A stretch of DNA of 36,390 nucleotides, from the NCBI GenBank assembly GCA_009918525.1, contig RGDT01000004.1, forward strand, positions 1 through 36,390. The letters are read 5' to 3'. The position numbers were made by a program, and so were the translations under genes. Below, in pieces: positions 16,434 through 25,180 of this stretch. This DNA comes from Planctomycetia bacterium (GTDB lineage: Bacteria; Planctomycetota; Planctomycetia; Gemmatales; Gemmataceae). Position 1 is the first letter of the stretch; every line of letters starts with the position of its first letter. Under the pieces are notes generated by a model. That model worked only from the letters and a program-made list of their open reading frames with translations, had not been told where the DNA came from and made no database searches.

Positions 16434-17342
16434 ATGTCGCTTCCTTCCTTCGACGAACTCTTCGCTCAGGCCGATCGTACACGGCCTGCTTTGGGCGTGG
16501 CTGCCGCAGGTGCTGCCGACCGAACGGTTCTCACCGCCCTCCGTGAGGCTACCGATCGTGGCTGGGTTCGACCCTTTTTGTGCGGAAGAACCGCTGACGT
16601 GCGAGCGTTCGGCATTCCCCTCGACGGCATGACGCTCATCGACACCGATAATCCAGCTCGAGCAGCTGTTGCCGAGGTCAAAACCGGGCGTGCTGCCCTG
16701 TTAATGAAAGGCCAAATCGCCACTCCCGCTTTAATGCAAGCCGTGTTGTCCCGTGACGAAGGCTTGCGTACGGGTCGCGTCATTTGCCAGGTCGTGTTGA
16801 TAGAAATTCCTCGCGACCAACGTCGTTTTCTCCTCGCCGATACTGGCATCACTCCTCGGCCTACGTTGGCACAGAAGCTCGATATTCTGGAAAGCATGTT
16901 ATCCGTGGCCCGAGGACTAGGTGAGCCGGCACCACGTGTTGCCGTGATGGCAGCTAGTGAAAAACCAACGGAAGCATTGCCGGATACGCTGGAAGCCGCA
17001 GATATTGCCGCTCATCCGCCGAGTGGGTGTACCGTGCAGGGGCCTCTATCGTTCGATTTAGCGTATGCCGCCGAAGCAGGCGAGCGCAAGGGGGTCGGCG
17101 GTACCGTGACGGGAGCCGCCGACGTGATGCTTTTCCCCGACCTGACCAGTGCTAACCTTACCGTCAAGGCCATCATGTACGCGGCTGATTGCCGTTTCGG
17201 CGGCCTGCTGTGCGGAACGGCAGCGCCAGTGGTGTTCATGTCACGAGCCGACAGCCCCGAGACACGGTTGCGATCACTGGCCTTGGCGTTGCAATGCGGC
17301 GCAACAGGAGAGCGATCCGCCAGCGGTAGGGCGTTCGGTTAG
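16434..17342 (+). CDS. Phosphate acetyl/butyryltransferase family enzyme
   Basis: 302 residues, the size and pattern of phosphate butyryltransferase, which moves an acyl group from acyl-CoA to phosphate. The C-terminal half carries the family blocks RVAVMAASEKPTEALPDTLEAADIA, VQGPLSFDLAYA, GAADVMLFPDLTSANLTVKAIMY and the closing APVVFMSRADSPETRLRSLALA. The N-terminal half is the less conserved Rossmann-like part. AGAGGTG lies before the ATG. No acetate or butyrate kinase lies next to it, so the acyl-phosphate product must be used by an enzyme encoded elsewhere. Substrate chain length cannot be told from sequence. Confidence 0.86.
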   Translation: MSLPSFDELFAQADRTRPALGVAAAGAADRTVLTALREATDRGWVRPFLCGRTADVRAFGIPLDGMTLIDTDNPARAAVAEVKTGRAALLMKGQIATPALMQAVLSRDEGLRTGRVICQVVLIEIPRDQRRFLLADTGITPRPTLAQKLDILESMLSVARGLGEPAPRVAVMAASEKPTEALPDTLEAADIAAHPPSGCTVQGPLSFDLAYAAEAGERKGVGGTVTGAADVMLFPDLTSANLTVKAIMYAADCRFGGLLCGTAAPVVFMSRADSPETRLRSLALALQCGATGERSASGRAFG

Positions 17343-17385
17343 AGGCAGGCTTGCAGTTCGGTGTCCTGAATCCCCATGAAGGGCC

Positions 17386-17928
17386 TTATTTTTTCGTGCC
17401 GAAGTCGAACGGTCTGCCCTTCATGGTCTCAAACGTCTTTTTCTGGTCCTCGGTTAAGACGGCGAGGAGGTCGTCGCCCTGCTCGCGTCGATTGCGCAAT
17501 AGCCACGCCGACCGCGCAGCGGGATTGCGGAAGCGAGCCACTTTTTCGCGCATTTGGAGATCCAAAACCTTATTGCGCCAGATGGTCGCCACCTGGGCTT
17601 TCTGTTCGGGCGTGAGCTTCAACTCGATAGCGACGGCTTCATCTGCAATCGCCGCTCCTCCGCGGGCCTGATAAGTAATTTCACGCAAACGTTTGACCTG
17701 AGAAGGTTTAAGGGTCCCCAGCAAGGTGCTCTGGGCTGCTGCCGGGTCTTTCTGATCAGCTGCCCGGAGATTCTCGACATCGGCCCGCTGCGCGTCCGTG
17801 AGGAGGATTTCCTTTTGAACCTTGGTGTCAAGAACCATTGATACGAGCGATCCCGGTTCCGGTTCGTGAGCGCGAGCGATTGAAAAGATGGCCAACAGGC
17901 AAATGGTGGACAACGCAAAACGCTTCAT
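17386..17928 (-). CDS. Small secreted helical protein with LTxxQ-like repeats
   Basis: I start at the ATG at 17928 (180 residues), where GGAG lies 8 bases upstream and a signal peptide follows (MKRFALSTICLLAIFSIARAHE). The mature protein is helical and repeats the LTxxQ-type motif seen in CpxP/Spy-like periplasmic proteins: LTDAQRADVENL, LKPSQVKRLREI, LTPEQKAQVATIW and LTEDQKKTFETM. Such proteins act as periplasmic chaperones or stress sensors in Proteobacteria; many planctomycete copies have no known role. It follows the MoxR gene by 74 bases on the same strand, so the two probably form an operon. Confidence 0.78.
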   Translation of the reverse strand: MKRFALSTICLLAIFSIARAHEPEPGSLVSMVLDTKVQKEILLTDAQRADVENLRAADQKDPAAAQSTLLGTLKPSQVKRLREITYQARGGAAIADEAVAIELKLTPEQKAQVATIWRNKVLDLQMREKVARFRNPAARSAWLLRNRREQGDDLLAVLTEDQKKTFETMKGRPFDFGTKK

Positions 17929-18002
17929 GAGTCTTCTCCATGCGAGCGGTGAAGTTGTTCGCTGTTCTAGGAGACTTGCCCCGAGCTGGCGAGCGGGCGG
18001 TG

Positions 18003-19019
18003 TCATCTCCTCGACTTGGTATATTTTGCCTCGTCGCGCGGCGTCACGACCGTCAATAACTTACGTATCAGGTCTTCGCTCGTCATGCCTTCGGCTTGAG
18101 CCTGGAAGTTTGTGCCGATGCGGTGACGCAACACGGGGATCGCCGCTTTCTGGATGTCCGCTTCGGTGACGGCCGGTTCTCCCTGCATGGCGGCAAAGGC
18201 TCGGCCTGCTTCGGCGAGAAAAATTCCTGCACGTGGCCCCGCGCCGAAATCGACCAAGCGCTTGATAAAATCGGGCGATGTGGGGTCGCTCGGACGGGTC
18301 GCCCGGACGAGGCGGATAATATAATCAACGACTGTTTCCCCTACGCCTGTAGCGTGAACCACTTTTTGCAAATTCAGGATCGCTTTGGCACTGAGGACTT
18401 TGGTCATTTCTACCGGTTCGGTACGTCCAGCCAAGGCGACGATTTTTTTTTCGTCCTCGTAGGTTGGGTAGTCCACTTTGATTGTGAACATGAAGCGATC
18501 CAGTTGCGCTTCGGGCAGGGGGTAGGTTCCCTCTTGTTCAATCGGGTTTTGGGTCGCGATGACAAAGAATGGATCGGGTAGTTTATACGTCTCTTGCCCC
18601 GCGCTGACTTCGCGCTCTTGCATGGCCTGTAGCAGAGCGGCTTGGGTCTTGGGCGGTGTTCGGTTGATCTCGTCAGCCAACAAGATATTGGTGAAAACAG
18701 GTCCACGCACGAAGCGAAATTCGCGTTTTCCAGGCGTTGGTTCATCCAGTACCATTGTGCCCGTGATGTCGGAGGGCATCAGGTCCGGGGTGAACTGGAC
18801 ACGCTTGAACCCCACGTCGAGAATTTGACTGATACTCGACACCATCAGTGTCTTGGCAAGGCCCGGTACGCCGATCAATAGGCAGTGCCCTCGTGTGAAA
18901 ATCGCTGCCAATATCTGTTCCAGCACATCGCTCTGGCCGACGACGACACGCCGAAGTTGCGCGAGCATCTCGGCTCGCTTTTGGCTGAACTGCTGAAGAA
19001 TGTCGGCGGCCGTGCTCAT
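18003..19019 (-). CDS. MoxR-family AAA+ ATPase
   Basis: 338 residues. Walker A is GVPGLAKT (50-57), Walker B is LLADEINR (113-120), and the family blocks FTPDLMPSDITGTMVL, TQNPIEQEGTYPLPEAQLDRFMF (sensor region) and the C-terminal helical lid (LVDFGAGPRAGIFLAEAGRAFA) are all present. MoxR ATPases act as chaperones for assembly of metal centres or secreted complexes, usually with a von Willebrand factor A protein and a DUF58 protein. None of these partners is next to it here: downstream is the LTxxQ-type secreted protein, and upstream is a divergent Uma2 gene. AAGGAG precedes the ATG. Confidence 0.92.
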   Translation of the reverse strand: MSTAADILQQFSQKRAEMLAQLRRVVVGQSDVLEQILAAIFTRGHCLLIGVPGLAKTLMVSSISQILDVGFKRVQFTPDLMPSDITGTMVLDEPTPGKREFRFVRGPVFTNILLADEINRTPPKTQAALLQAMQEREVSAGQETYKLPDPFFVIATQNPIEQEGTYPLPEAQLDRFMFTIKVDYPTYEDEKKIVALAGRTEPVEMTKVLSAKAILNLQKVVHATGVGETVVDYIIRLVRATRPSDPTSPDFIKRLVDFGAGPRAGIFLAEAGRAFAAMQGEPAVTEADIQKAAIPVLRHRIGTNFQAQAEGMTSEDLIRKLLTVVTPRDEAKYTKSRR

Positions 19020-19111
19020 GAAGCGGCTCCTTCGAGGGTGTCATATTGTTGTATGCGACAAAGTGGGGATGTGGTACGTTGACCCTTGGACACGTTCGCA
19101 GGAGGAACCCG

Positions 19112-19924
19112 ATGAGCAGTGTCGCGATTCCCGAAATCGACTATCCTGACCGTGACGGTAAGCCCATGTCTGACAACACCAAGCAGGCCCGCTGGATCTT
19201 CGTTCTCTACGGTAACCTCTTGGCCCAGTTTCGCGACCGCGACGATGTTTTTGTCGCGGCTGATAATCTTTGGTACCCCGTTGAGGGAAATAACAAGATA
19301 CGGCAGGCACCAGATGTCTATGTCGTCTTCGGTCGCCCCAAAGGGGATCGGGGCAGCTACAAGCAATGGGAAGAAGGAGGCGTTCCGCTCACGGTTGTCT
19401 TCGAGATTCTTTCCCCAGGCAACGAACGCGGAGAAGAACCGAAGAAACACCTTTTTTACGAGGAATACGGCGTCGAGGAATACTATGTCTACGACCCCGA
19501 CGCCGATCACCTGACCATCTACACCCGTGGTCCCCGCGGAGCTGCATTCCGGCGACACAATCCCAATCGATTCGTTAGTCCACGTCTGGGTATCCGTTTC
19601 GATTTCGGTGGTGAGGAGATGGTGGTCATCGGCCCGAACGGTCAACTGTTTCTAAGCTTTGAAGAACTCAAGACCTTACAGGAACAGGAAACAACGCGGG
19701 CCAATCTCGCTGAATCACTTGCAGCACAAGAAGCCGTTCGGGCGAAGGAGGCAACGGCCCGGGCTGAACAAGAAACCGTTCGGGCGAAAAATGCTCTCGC
19801 CGAATTGGAAGAAGAACGTCGGATCAACCTGCGTATTCGCGAACTCAGCCGTAAGCAGCGGGCAGGTGTCATCTCGCCTGATGAGCTTCGCGAACTTGTC
19901 GTATTAACCAACGGTATCGAGTAG
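19112..19924 (+). CDS. Uma2-family (DUF820) putative nuclease with C-terminal coiled coil
   Basis: The start at 19112 (270 residues) is chosen because AGGAGG sits 7 bases upstream. Residues 1-185 form the Uma2/DUF820 domain, a restriction-endonuclease-like fold: a PDVYVVFG strand, EILSPGNERGEEPKKHLFYEEYGVEEYYVYDPD with the acidic and lysine residues of a PD-(D/E)xK-like site, and YTRGPRGAAFRR. Residues about 190-270 are a charged coiled coil with near-repeated segments (QEAVRAKEATARA, QETVRAKNALAEL) and a closing helix KQRAGVISPDELRELV. Uma2 proteins occur in large numbers in planctomycetes and cyanobacteria; their target is unknown. It diverges from moxR with 92 bp between starts. Confidence 0.85.
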   Translation: MSSVAIPEIDYPDRDGKPMSDNTKQARWIFVLYGNLLAQFRDRDDVFVAADNLWYPVEGNNKIRQAPDVYVVFGRPKGDRGSYKQWEEGGVPLTVVFEILSPGNERGEEPKKHLFYEEYGVEEYYVYDPDADHLTIYTRGPRGAAFRRHNPNRFVSPRLGIRFDFGGEEMVVIGPNGQLFLSFEELKTLQEQETTRANLAESLAAQEAVRAKEATARAEQETVRAKNALAELEEERRINLRIRELSRKQRAGVISPDELRELVVLTNGIE

Positions 19925-19938
19925 ATACAGCATCGGGA

Positions 19939-19998
19939 TCGCTCGCCGGGAACCAGAAGCGCCGAAATGAGTCGGCGTTTCTGGTTCCCGGCGAGCGA
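19939..19998. repeat. Very long, near-perfect hairpin between converging genes
   Basis: A 27-bp stem (19939-19965 with 19972-19998) with a single non-Watson-Crick pair encloses a 6-base loop. It begins 15 bases after the Uma2 stop and ends 17 bases before the end of the PDZ-protein gene on the other strand, so it can terminate both. On the plus strand, GGATTCTTTTT follows 9 bases later. The stem is much longer than needed for a terminator, which suggests a REP/MITE-like element recruited to this place. It shares no core with the other repeat family here. Confidence 0.75.
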
Positions 19999-20014
19999 AT
20001 ATCGTGGATTCTTT

Positions 20015-20440
20015 TTATCGGCTGGGCGTTCGGGTAATTTTCTTGATTGTCTTCGTCTTCTGGTCTGCCTTCACGGGAACCCGGCCATCGCCATGCGATT
20101 TCACGGCTGCGAAGGTGGTGACGCTGAACTCCACGTCCACCCGGAACGATCGTCCGCGAAAGTCAACGACGTCCAATGAGACGTTGTTGCGGCTAGGGTC
20201 CATGATCATGCTCCTTACCAGAATCGGATCATACACCCTGATGCCGTCTACGGCCGTTATCACGTCACTGATAAACAAGTTACCCACGGCCAAAGAGCCT
20301 GGGATGATGCCTACTACACGCACTCCCGATGGATCGCGCATCGTTTCGACACCGAGCCGATACGACTGGGCCTGAGCGGGGCCGGCGATGAAGAGAGCGG
20401 TCAGGAGAAAAGCGGGGACAAGGGACTTGAAAGTTCGCAT
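20015..20440 (-). CDS. Secreted single-PDZ-domain protein
   Basis: 141 residues with a signal peptide (MRTFKSLVPAFLLTALFIAGPAQAQS). The mature part reads as one PDZ-like domain: YRLGVETMRDPSGVRVVGIIPGSLAVGNLFISDVITAVDGIRV carries the carboxylate-loop and pocket pattern of HtrA-type PDZ domains, followed by SRNNVSLDVVDFRGRSFRVDVEF. A short basic tail (KTKTIKKITRTPSR) ends it. There is no protease domain. GGAGAA lies before the ATG. Such stand-alone secreted PDZ proteins are common in planctomycetes and probably bind protein C-termini in the periplasm; the partner is unknown. Confidence 0.8.
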   Translation of the reverse strand: MRTFKSLVPAFLLTALFIAGPAQAQSYRLGVETMRDPSGVRVVGIIPGSLAVGNLFISDVITAVDGIRVYDPILVRSMIMDPSRNNVSLDVVDFRGRSFRVDVEFSVTTFAAVKSHGDGRVPVKADQKTKTIKKITRTPSR

Positions 20441-20552
20441 GGGTCATTCTCCGTTGATGCGTTGGGTGTTACGATCGCTGGTTCTTCCAGCGGTCAGTGT
20501 GTTGGTTTGGTTCACCCGGCGAACGCAGCGGATTTCCTAACTTGCGCGAGAC

Positions 20553-21842
20553 TTATCCCAATCTTTTGAGCAACACCATCGAACGCCTGCCGGACTTGTC
20601 GTAGCGTTCGCGTCGAGCGGGCGGTAGGTCATCGGGAGTACCGGGCGTAAAACCGCCTTTTTGCTGAAAATAATTGAATGCCTGCGTGCTCAGGCAAAAC
20701 AGAGTCTTCAACCCCTTCGCACGTGCCCGGTCCTCGACATATCGCATCAGTTTCCCGCCGATGCCCCGATTCTCGAAGCGCGGATCGACGCACACCGCCG
20801 CCAATTCCCCCATTTCTTCATCCGGGTAGACGTGTAACGCCGCACACCCGGCCGGCATCTTGTCCAACTCGAACACGAAATAATCGTCGATGTGTCGCTC
20901 TAGTTCCGAGCGTGGCCGACGAACCAGTTCGTCCCGTTCGACCCCCCCTTGGATCAGCGTGTAGATGGCTCGCAAGTCGCGACGTGTCGCGCTACGTATT
21001 TCCTGATACTCGTTTGTGTGGATCAGCGTTCCGATTCCCTCGTTGCTGAATACTTCACCTAGTAATCCTTCTTCCACTCGGCCGTCGATCACATGTACCC
21101 GCGGCACACCACCGCGAACGGCTTTGATGGCTTGTTCCAGTTTCGAGCGTAACTCGGGGGGATAGTCCGCGGCGTGCCGTTTGAACACGTGCTCCGCTTC
21201 GCCTTCTTTTAACTGACGATACACCTCTCCTGGTTCACCGGGAATCGGTAAGCCTGCGTGTATCGTCAAGTAGATTACTTTCACGGCCCCCATAGCGCGT
21301 GCCACTTCGACGGCGACCACGTCGCTATTCAGGCGAAAGCTGTGCCCCTCTCCATCGCAGCCGATGGGCGGCACGACGGGAATAATCTCGCGTTCAAGCA
21401 GTGCCTGCAACATGCTGGTATCGATACGTTCCACTTTGCCGGTGTGTTGATGGTCGATTCCTTGCAAAATTCCCGCAGGATGCGCCACGAGCGCATTACT
21501 GACCGCACCACGGAGATCGGCCGCGCTCAATCCCTCGAGAAGTTCCCACGACACGCGCGCGGATGCCAACAACGCCAATCGCAGGGTATCCGTGTCCGTG
21601 ACGCCGGAGCCATCCAAATTGGTTGGTGTGATGTTCATAGCACTTGCTAAACGACGAATCTGATGAGTGGCTCCGTGAACCAAGGCGACCTTGATACTCA
21701 GGGAACGCAGTAAGGCAATGTCGCGCAAAAGATTGCGAAAATTATCATCCTCGACGACGGCCCCATCGAGCGCAATGACGAACAGCTTGTCCTTAAATCG
21801 AGGGACGTAGGGTAGAATTTCGCGATAAATGGTCAGCCGCAT
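20553..21842 (-). CDS. argA: Amino-acid N-acetyltransferase (N-acetylglutamate synthase)
   Basis: 429 residues from the ATG at 21842 (AAGGAAAGG upstream; a longer reading to 21935 adds a non-conserved tail). Residues 1-280 are the amino-acid-kinase-like domain found at the front of Arg[57 protein letters not shown]. Residues 290-429 are the GNAT acetyltransferase domain: [21 protein letters not shown], the acetyl-CoA loop [10 protein letters not shown], and [17 protein letters not shown]. It acetylates glutamate from acetyl-CoA as the first step of arginine synthesis, and the N-terminal domain usually binds arginine as feedback inhibitor. No other arginine gene is nearby. Confidence 0.92.
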   Translation of the reverse strand: MRLTIYREILPYVPRFKDKLFVIALDGAVVEDDNFRNLLRDIALLRSLSIKVALVHGATHQIRRLASAMNITPTNLDGSGVTDTDTLRLALLASARVSWELLEGLSAADLRGAVSNALVAHPAGILQGIDHQHTGKVERIDTSMLQALLEREIIPVVPPIGCDGEGHSFRLNSDVVAVEVARAMGAVKVIYLTIHAGLPIPGEPGEVYRQLKEGEAEHVFKRHAADYPPELRSKLEQAIKAVRGGVPRVHVIDGRVEEGLLGEVFSNEGIGTLIHTNEYQEIRSATRRDLRAIYTLIQGGVERDELVRRPRSELERHIDDYFVFELDKMPAGCAALHVYPDEEMGELAAVCVDPRFENRGIGGKLMRYVEDRARAKGLKTLFCLSTQAFNYFQQKGGFTPGTPDDLPPARRERYDKSGRRSMVLLKRLG

Positions 21843-22031
21843 GAACACCCTTTCCTTAACCTGGCTCACCGCGTTGACCTGTTGGGAGCCATGGCTAGAA
21901 TCTGTAAATGCCTGCGAGTCGAGAGGGATTGGCAAGAATGGCTAGAGATTGCCGTCTTTTTCGCTATCATGCTTTCGACTCTCTATCACTGTAGCGTTAG
22001 CGATTCGTCAGCCCAAGAGCGGGGATTTTTC

Positions 22032-23114
22032 ATGACCGTTGAAACCGTCGTTATTGTCGGCTCCGGACCAGCTGGCTGGACTGCAGCCGTTTATGCTGCC
22101 CGAGCGAACCTTCGGCCTGTTGTTTTTGAAGGACATCCGTTTCACGAACCGAACCGCATCAACGGCACGCTACCACTAGGCCAGTTGAACCTCACTACCG
22201 AGGTCGAAAACTTCCCGACTTGGCCGTTTGCCGACAACGCAGCTCTCGGTGCATTCAGCAAAAGCGCCTTGACCCCTGAACGCTACGCTGACCTTGCCCA
22301 TCTCTACGAAGGTAAACGCGCTCATCACGGTAAACGAGCCGCCACCGGCCCGGAAATGATGCAATGGATGCGACAACAAGCCGAAAACTTCGGCGCTCGC
22401 ATCGTGAGCGACGACATTATCAGTGTCGATTTCAATAAGCGTCCATTTACCCTAACCAGTCGCGATGGGCAAACGATTCAGGCCAAAGCCGTCATTGTGG
22501 CAACGGGGGCACGCGCCAACTATCTAGGCTTAGCCTCCGAAGAACGCTTCAAGAACAACGGCGTCTCGGGTTGTGCCGTCTGCGATGGTGCCCTGCCGCG
22601 ATTCCGTGAGAAGGAACTGATCGTCGTCGGTGGCGGTGATTCGGCTGTTGAAGAAGCGAGCTACTTGGCGAAGTTTGCGAGCAAAGTCTATCTCATCGTG
22701 CGCCGTGATGTGTTGCGAGCCAGCAAGATCATGGCCGAACGAGCCATGTCAAACCCGAAAATCAGCGTGAAATGGCATCGAGTTGTTGAAGAAGTCCTCG
22801 GCACCGACGAGGACGGCGTGACGGGTGTAAGGTTGGTCAGCACCCAGGACGCTACCAAGGAAACTTTATCCATCGCTGGAATGTTCCTTGGCATCGGCCA
22901 CACACCAAACACCGATTTCCTCAAAGGGCACATCGAATTGGAGCCGAGCGGTTATGTGAAGTGGACTGTACCGTTCCGAACAAACACGAGCGTACCGGGC
23001 GTGTTCGCCGCAGGTGATGTTGCCGACAGTTATTACCGACAAGCTGTAACTGCTGCTGGTAGCGGTTGTCAGGCAGCACTCGATGCGGAACGCTGGCTAG
23101 CGGAACATGAATAA
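22032..23114 (+). CDS. trxB: Thioredoxin-disulfide reductase, with insertion
   Basis: I start at the ATG at 22032 (360 residues), where the FAD fold begins at once: [26 protein letters not shown]. The redox pair is CAVC at 181-184, the NADPH site GGGDSA near 200-205, and the closing FAD block [31 protein letters not shown]. It reduces thioredoxin with NADPH in the cytoplasm. The usual bacterial length is about 310-320; the extra length comes mainly from about 39 residues (about 67-105) placed between NFPTWP and TGPEMM, containing [15 protein letters not shown]. The gene diverges from argA. The ribosome site is weak (GGGGA). Confidence 0.9.
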   Translation: MTVETVVIVGSGPAGWTAAVYAARANLRPVVFEGHPFHEPNRINGTLPLGQLNLTTEVENFPTWPFADNAALGAFSKSALTPERYADLAHLYEGKRAHHGKRAATGPEMMQWMRQQAENFGARIVSDDIISVDFNKRPFTLTSRDGQTIQAKAVIVATGARANYLGLASEERFKNNGVSGCAVCDGALPRFREKELIVVGGGDSAVEEASYLAKFASKVYLIVRRDVLRASKIMAERAMSNPKISVKWHRVVEEVLGTDEDGVTGVRLVSTQDATKETLSIAGMFLGIGHTPNTDFLKGHIELEPSGYVKWTVPFRTNTSVPGVFAAGDVADSYYRQAVTAAGSGCQAALDAERWLAEHE

Positions 23115-23359
23115 TCGACAGGAATCGACGGTTTCATGATTGGCTATTCGGTTGGGAAAGAGTAACTGAAGTGGTTAGATGGGAGGGCTGAGATTCGCAG
23201 GACGGCTTTAACTATCGTACTGCCCGACCAGTTCACTTCATGTGAATATTGATCGAAAGATTCTTATTTTCGCGCCCAGAAAGGCGTTATAATGGCATAA
23301 GCACGGGCGGTGGACTCGTGAGCCGGCCGAGACCCTATCTGATAACGTGGATTCCGAAA

Positions 23360-23656
23360 ATGAGTTTATTCGCGGCTATGGACAGCAGTGTACTGCTGAC
23401 GTCGGCAATTTTAGTCGGCGTCCTGCTCCTTGGCGCGGTTATCATTTCCGTAGTTCGTCGTTGGCAGCAAATTAACTCCCGAGGCAATATGACTTCGAAT
23501 GAGCAGCTAGCTCATTTTCGTAAGTTGTATGAATCGGGTCAGTTGAGCGAGGAAGAGTTTGCCCGGCTTCGTAATTTATTGTTAGAGCAGATTCGCATCG
23601 ATTCGGGTCTGCCCAGCAATGAACTACCACGCGACGAAGGGAATAAAGGTTCCTAA
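23360..23656 (+). CDS. Small membrane protein with SHOCT-like domain
   Basis: 98 residues from the ATG at 23360; an alternative ATG is at 23378, and neither has a strong ribosome site. One membrane segment (about residues 10-31, LLTSAILVGVLLLGAVIISVV) is followed by a basic turn (RRWQQ). The C-terminal cytoplasmic segment FRKLYESGQLSEEEFARLRNLLLEQI has the pattern of the SHOCT motif, a short helical oligomerisation element with L...G.L.EEEF...K..LL. It lies upstream of clpX on the same strand, with a small hairpin between (23663-23679), so it is probably a separate unit. Function unknown. Confidence 0.72.
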   Translation: MSLFAAMDSSVLLTSAILVGVLLLGAVIISVVRRWQQINSRGNMTSNEQLAHFRKLYESGQLSEEEFARLRNLLLEQIRIDSGLPSNELPRDEGNKGS

Positions 23657-23799
23657 ACTCGCCTCCGCGACTTGCGGAGCCATAGCTTGTGCTCTAGAAT
23701 CCGTACGTTTCGACCTCAACCCGCCGCCAACGTGCGGCGTGCGCCAAGCGCCGATAGGCCACTTTCCGTGATGGGAGTTGGCCGGTTAAAGGAGACTGA

Positions 23800-25110
23800 A
23801 TGGCGACCAAAGATACCGGACCGGGTGGGGGCGGGCGAAAGCCCACTGGTGGAAACAATGCTAAGAACCGCAACGCCAGTTGTTCGTTCTGTCGCAAAAA
23901 CTACCGGGATGTGGGCCCACTCGTCGAGGGTCCCGGAGATGTTTATATTTGTGGCGAATGCGTCGAACTTTGTCAGTCGATCATCGACCAAGAAAAAAAA
24001 CGCAAGGGGGCATCTCGTTCATCATTTTCTCATATTCCCACCCCACGCACTATCAAAGAAAAACTCGACCAATATGTGGTTGGCCAGGGCCGTGCCAAAA
24101 AGGTGCTGTCCGTAGCTGTTCATAATCACTACAAACGCCTCACTCTCGCCGACCAAGGTCGAGGTGAAGTTGAGGTCGAAAAGAGCAATATCCTATTGAT
24201 CGGCCCTACCGGCAGCGGCAAAACCCTTTTGGCTCAAACGCTCGCCAAGGTTCTCGATGTCCCTTTCGCCATTGGGGATGCCACTACCTTGACCGAAGCC
24301 GGTTATGTCGGTGAGGATGTCGAAAATCTGTTGCTCAAGTTATTGCATGCGGCTGATTTCGACATTGAGGCGGCTCAGCGTGGTATCGTGTATATCGACG
24401 AAGTTGATAAGATCGCCAAAACTAGCCAAAACGTCTCAATCACTCGCGATGTGTCCGGTGAAGGTGTTCAACAAGCCCTCTTAAAAATGCTTGAAGGCAC
24501 TGTCAGCAATGTTCCGCCTCAGGGTGGCCGCAAACATCCAGAGCAACAATACATCCAAGTTGACACGTCGAATATATTGTTCATCTGTGGCGGAACCTTC
24601 GTCGGGTTGGATCAGACTATTTCTCGACGGATCGGAAAACGCACCTTTGGTTTCGGCGGTATGGGCAATAATCGCGAACTGGAAATGGGTGATCTCCTGG
24701 CTCAAGTCACGAGCGACGACTTGATCGAATTTGGAATGATCCCCGAATTCATCGGCCGTCTGCCTGTGTTGGCCCCCTTGGCTCCTCTGGATGAAGAAGC
24801 ATTAGTGAAGATTCTGACCGAACCTAAAAATGCGCTCGTCAAGCAGTATCAAAAACTGTTTGAGATGGAAGGCGCAGAGGTCGAATTCGACGATAGCGCA
24901 CTGCGCGAAATCGCTCGTAAGGCCAAGGCCCGCGATACCGGCGCTCGTGGTTTACGAAGTATCATCGAAGAAATCATGCTAGATATTCAATATGATTTAC
25001 CCGAAATGGATCATAAGTCCAAATATGTCGTTGATGCCTCGATCATCAAAGGTGAACGAAAATTGTTTGATAATGTTAGCCTAGCTTCTGCCGAGAAAAA
25101 AATCGCCTGA
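23800..25110 (+). CDS. clpX: ATP-dependent Clp protease ATP-binding subunit ClpX
   Basis: 436 residues, the usual length. The N-terminal zinc-binding domain has Cys28, Cys31, Cys51 and Cys54 (CSFC and CGEC). The AAA+ module has Walker A GPTGSGKT (135-142), Walker [12 protein letters not shown], the substrate-gripping and family blocks [15 protein letters not shown] and GFGGM, sensor and arginine residues in [12 protein letters not shown], and the closing [21 protein letters not shown]. ClpX unfolds tagged proteins and feeds them to ClpP. In many bacteria clpX follows tig and clpP; here no clpP lies in the window and clpX stands alone behind AAGGAG, with a terminator after it. Confidence 0.96.
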   Translation: MATKDTGPGGGGRKPTGGNNAKNRNASCSFCRKNYRDVGPLVEGPGDVYICGECVELCQSIIDQEKKRKGASRSSFSHIPTPRTIKEKLDQYVVGQGRAKKVLSVAVHNHYKRLTLADQGRGEVEVEKSNILLIGPTGSGKTLLAQTLAKVLDVPFAIGDATTLTEAGYVGEDVENLLLKLLHAADFDIEAAQRGIVYIDEVDKIAKTSQNVSITRDVSGEGVQQALLKMLEGTVSNVPPQGGRKHPEQQYIQVDTSNILFICGGTFVGLDQTISRRIGKRTFGFGGMGNNRELEMGDLLAQVTSDDLIEFGMIPEFIGRLPVLAPLAPLDEEALVKILTEPKNALVKQYQKLFEMEGAEVEFDDSALREIARKAKARDTGARGLRSIIEEIMLDIQYDLPEMDHKSKYVVDASIIKGERKLFDNVSLASAEKKIA

Positions 25111-25133
25111 TCCTATTGACGATAAAACCTTTG

Positions 25134-25174
25134 AACCGAATGGGGTGGCTGATGTCGTCCTGTTCGGTTTTTTT
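25134..25174 (+). terminator. Terminator of clpX
   Basis: A 7-bp stem AACCGAA/TTCGGTT (25134-25140 with 25163-25169) with a 22-base loop runs directly into a T-run (25166-25174). It starts 24 bases after the clpX stop codon, and the converging gene on the other strand ends at 25181. Confidence 0.6.
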
Positions 25175-25180
25175 GTCCAT

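Noticed and set aside
19016-19645. A 209-codon minus-strand open frame overlapping the Uma2 gene
   Set aside because: The Uma2 frame has family motifs and AGGAGG at its start; the antisense frame is a shadow.
19112-19924. Uma2 protein as part of a defence island
   Set aside because: No methylase, toxin, helicase or other defence gene lies nearby; Uma2 genes are scattered widely in this phylum.
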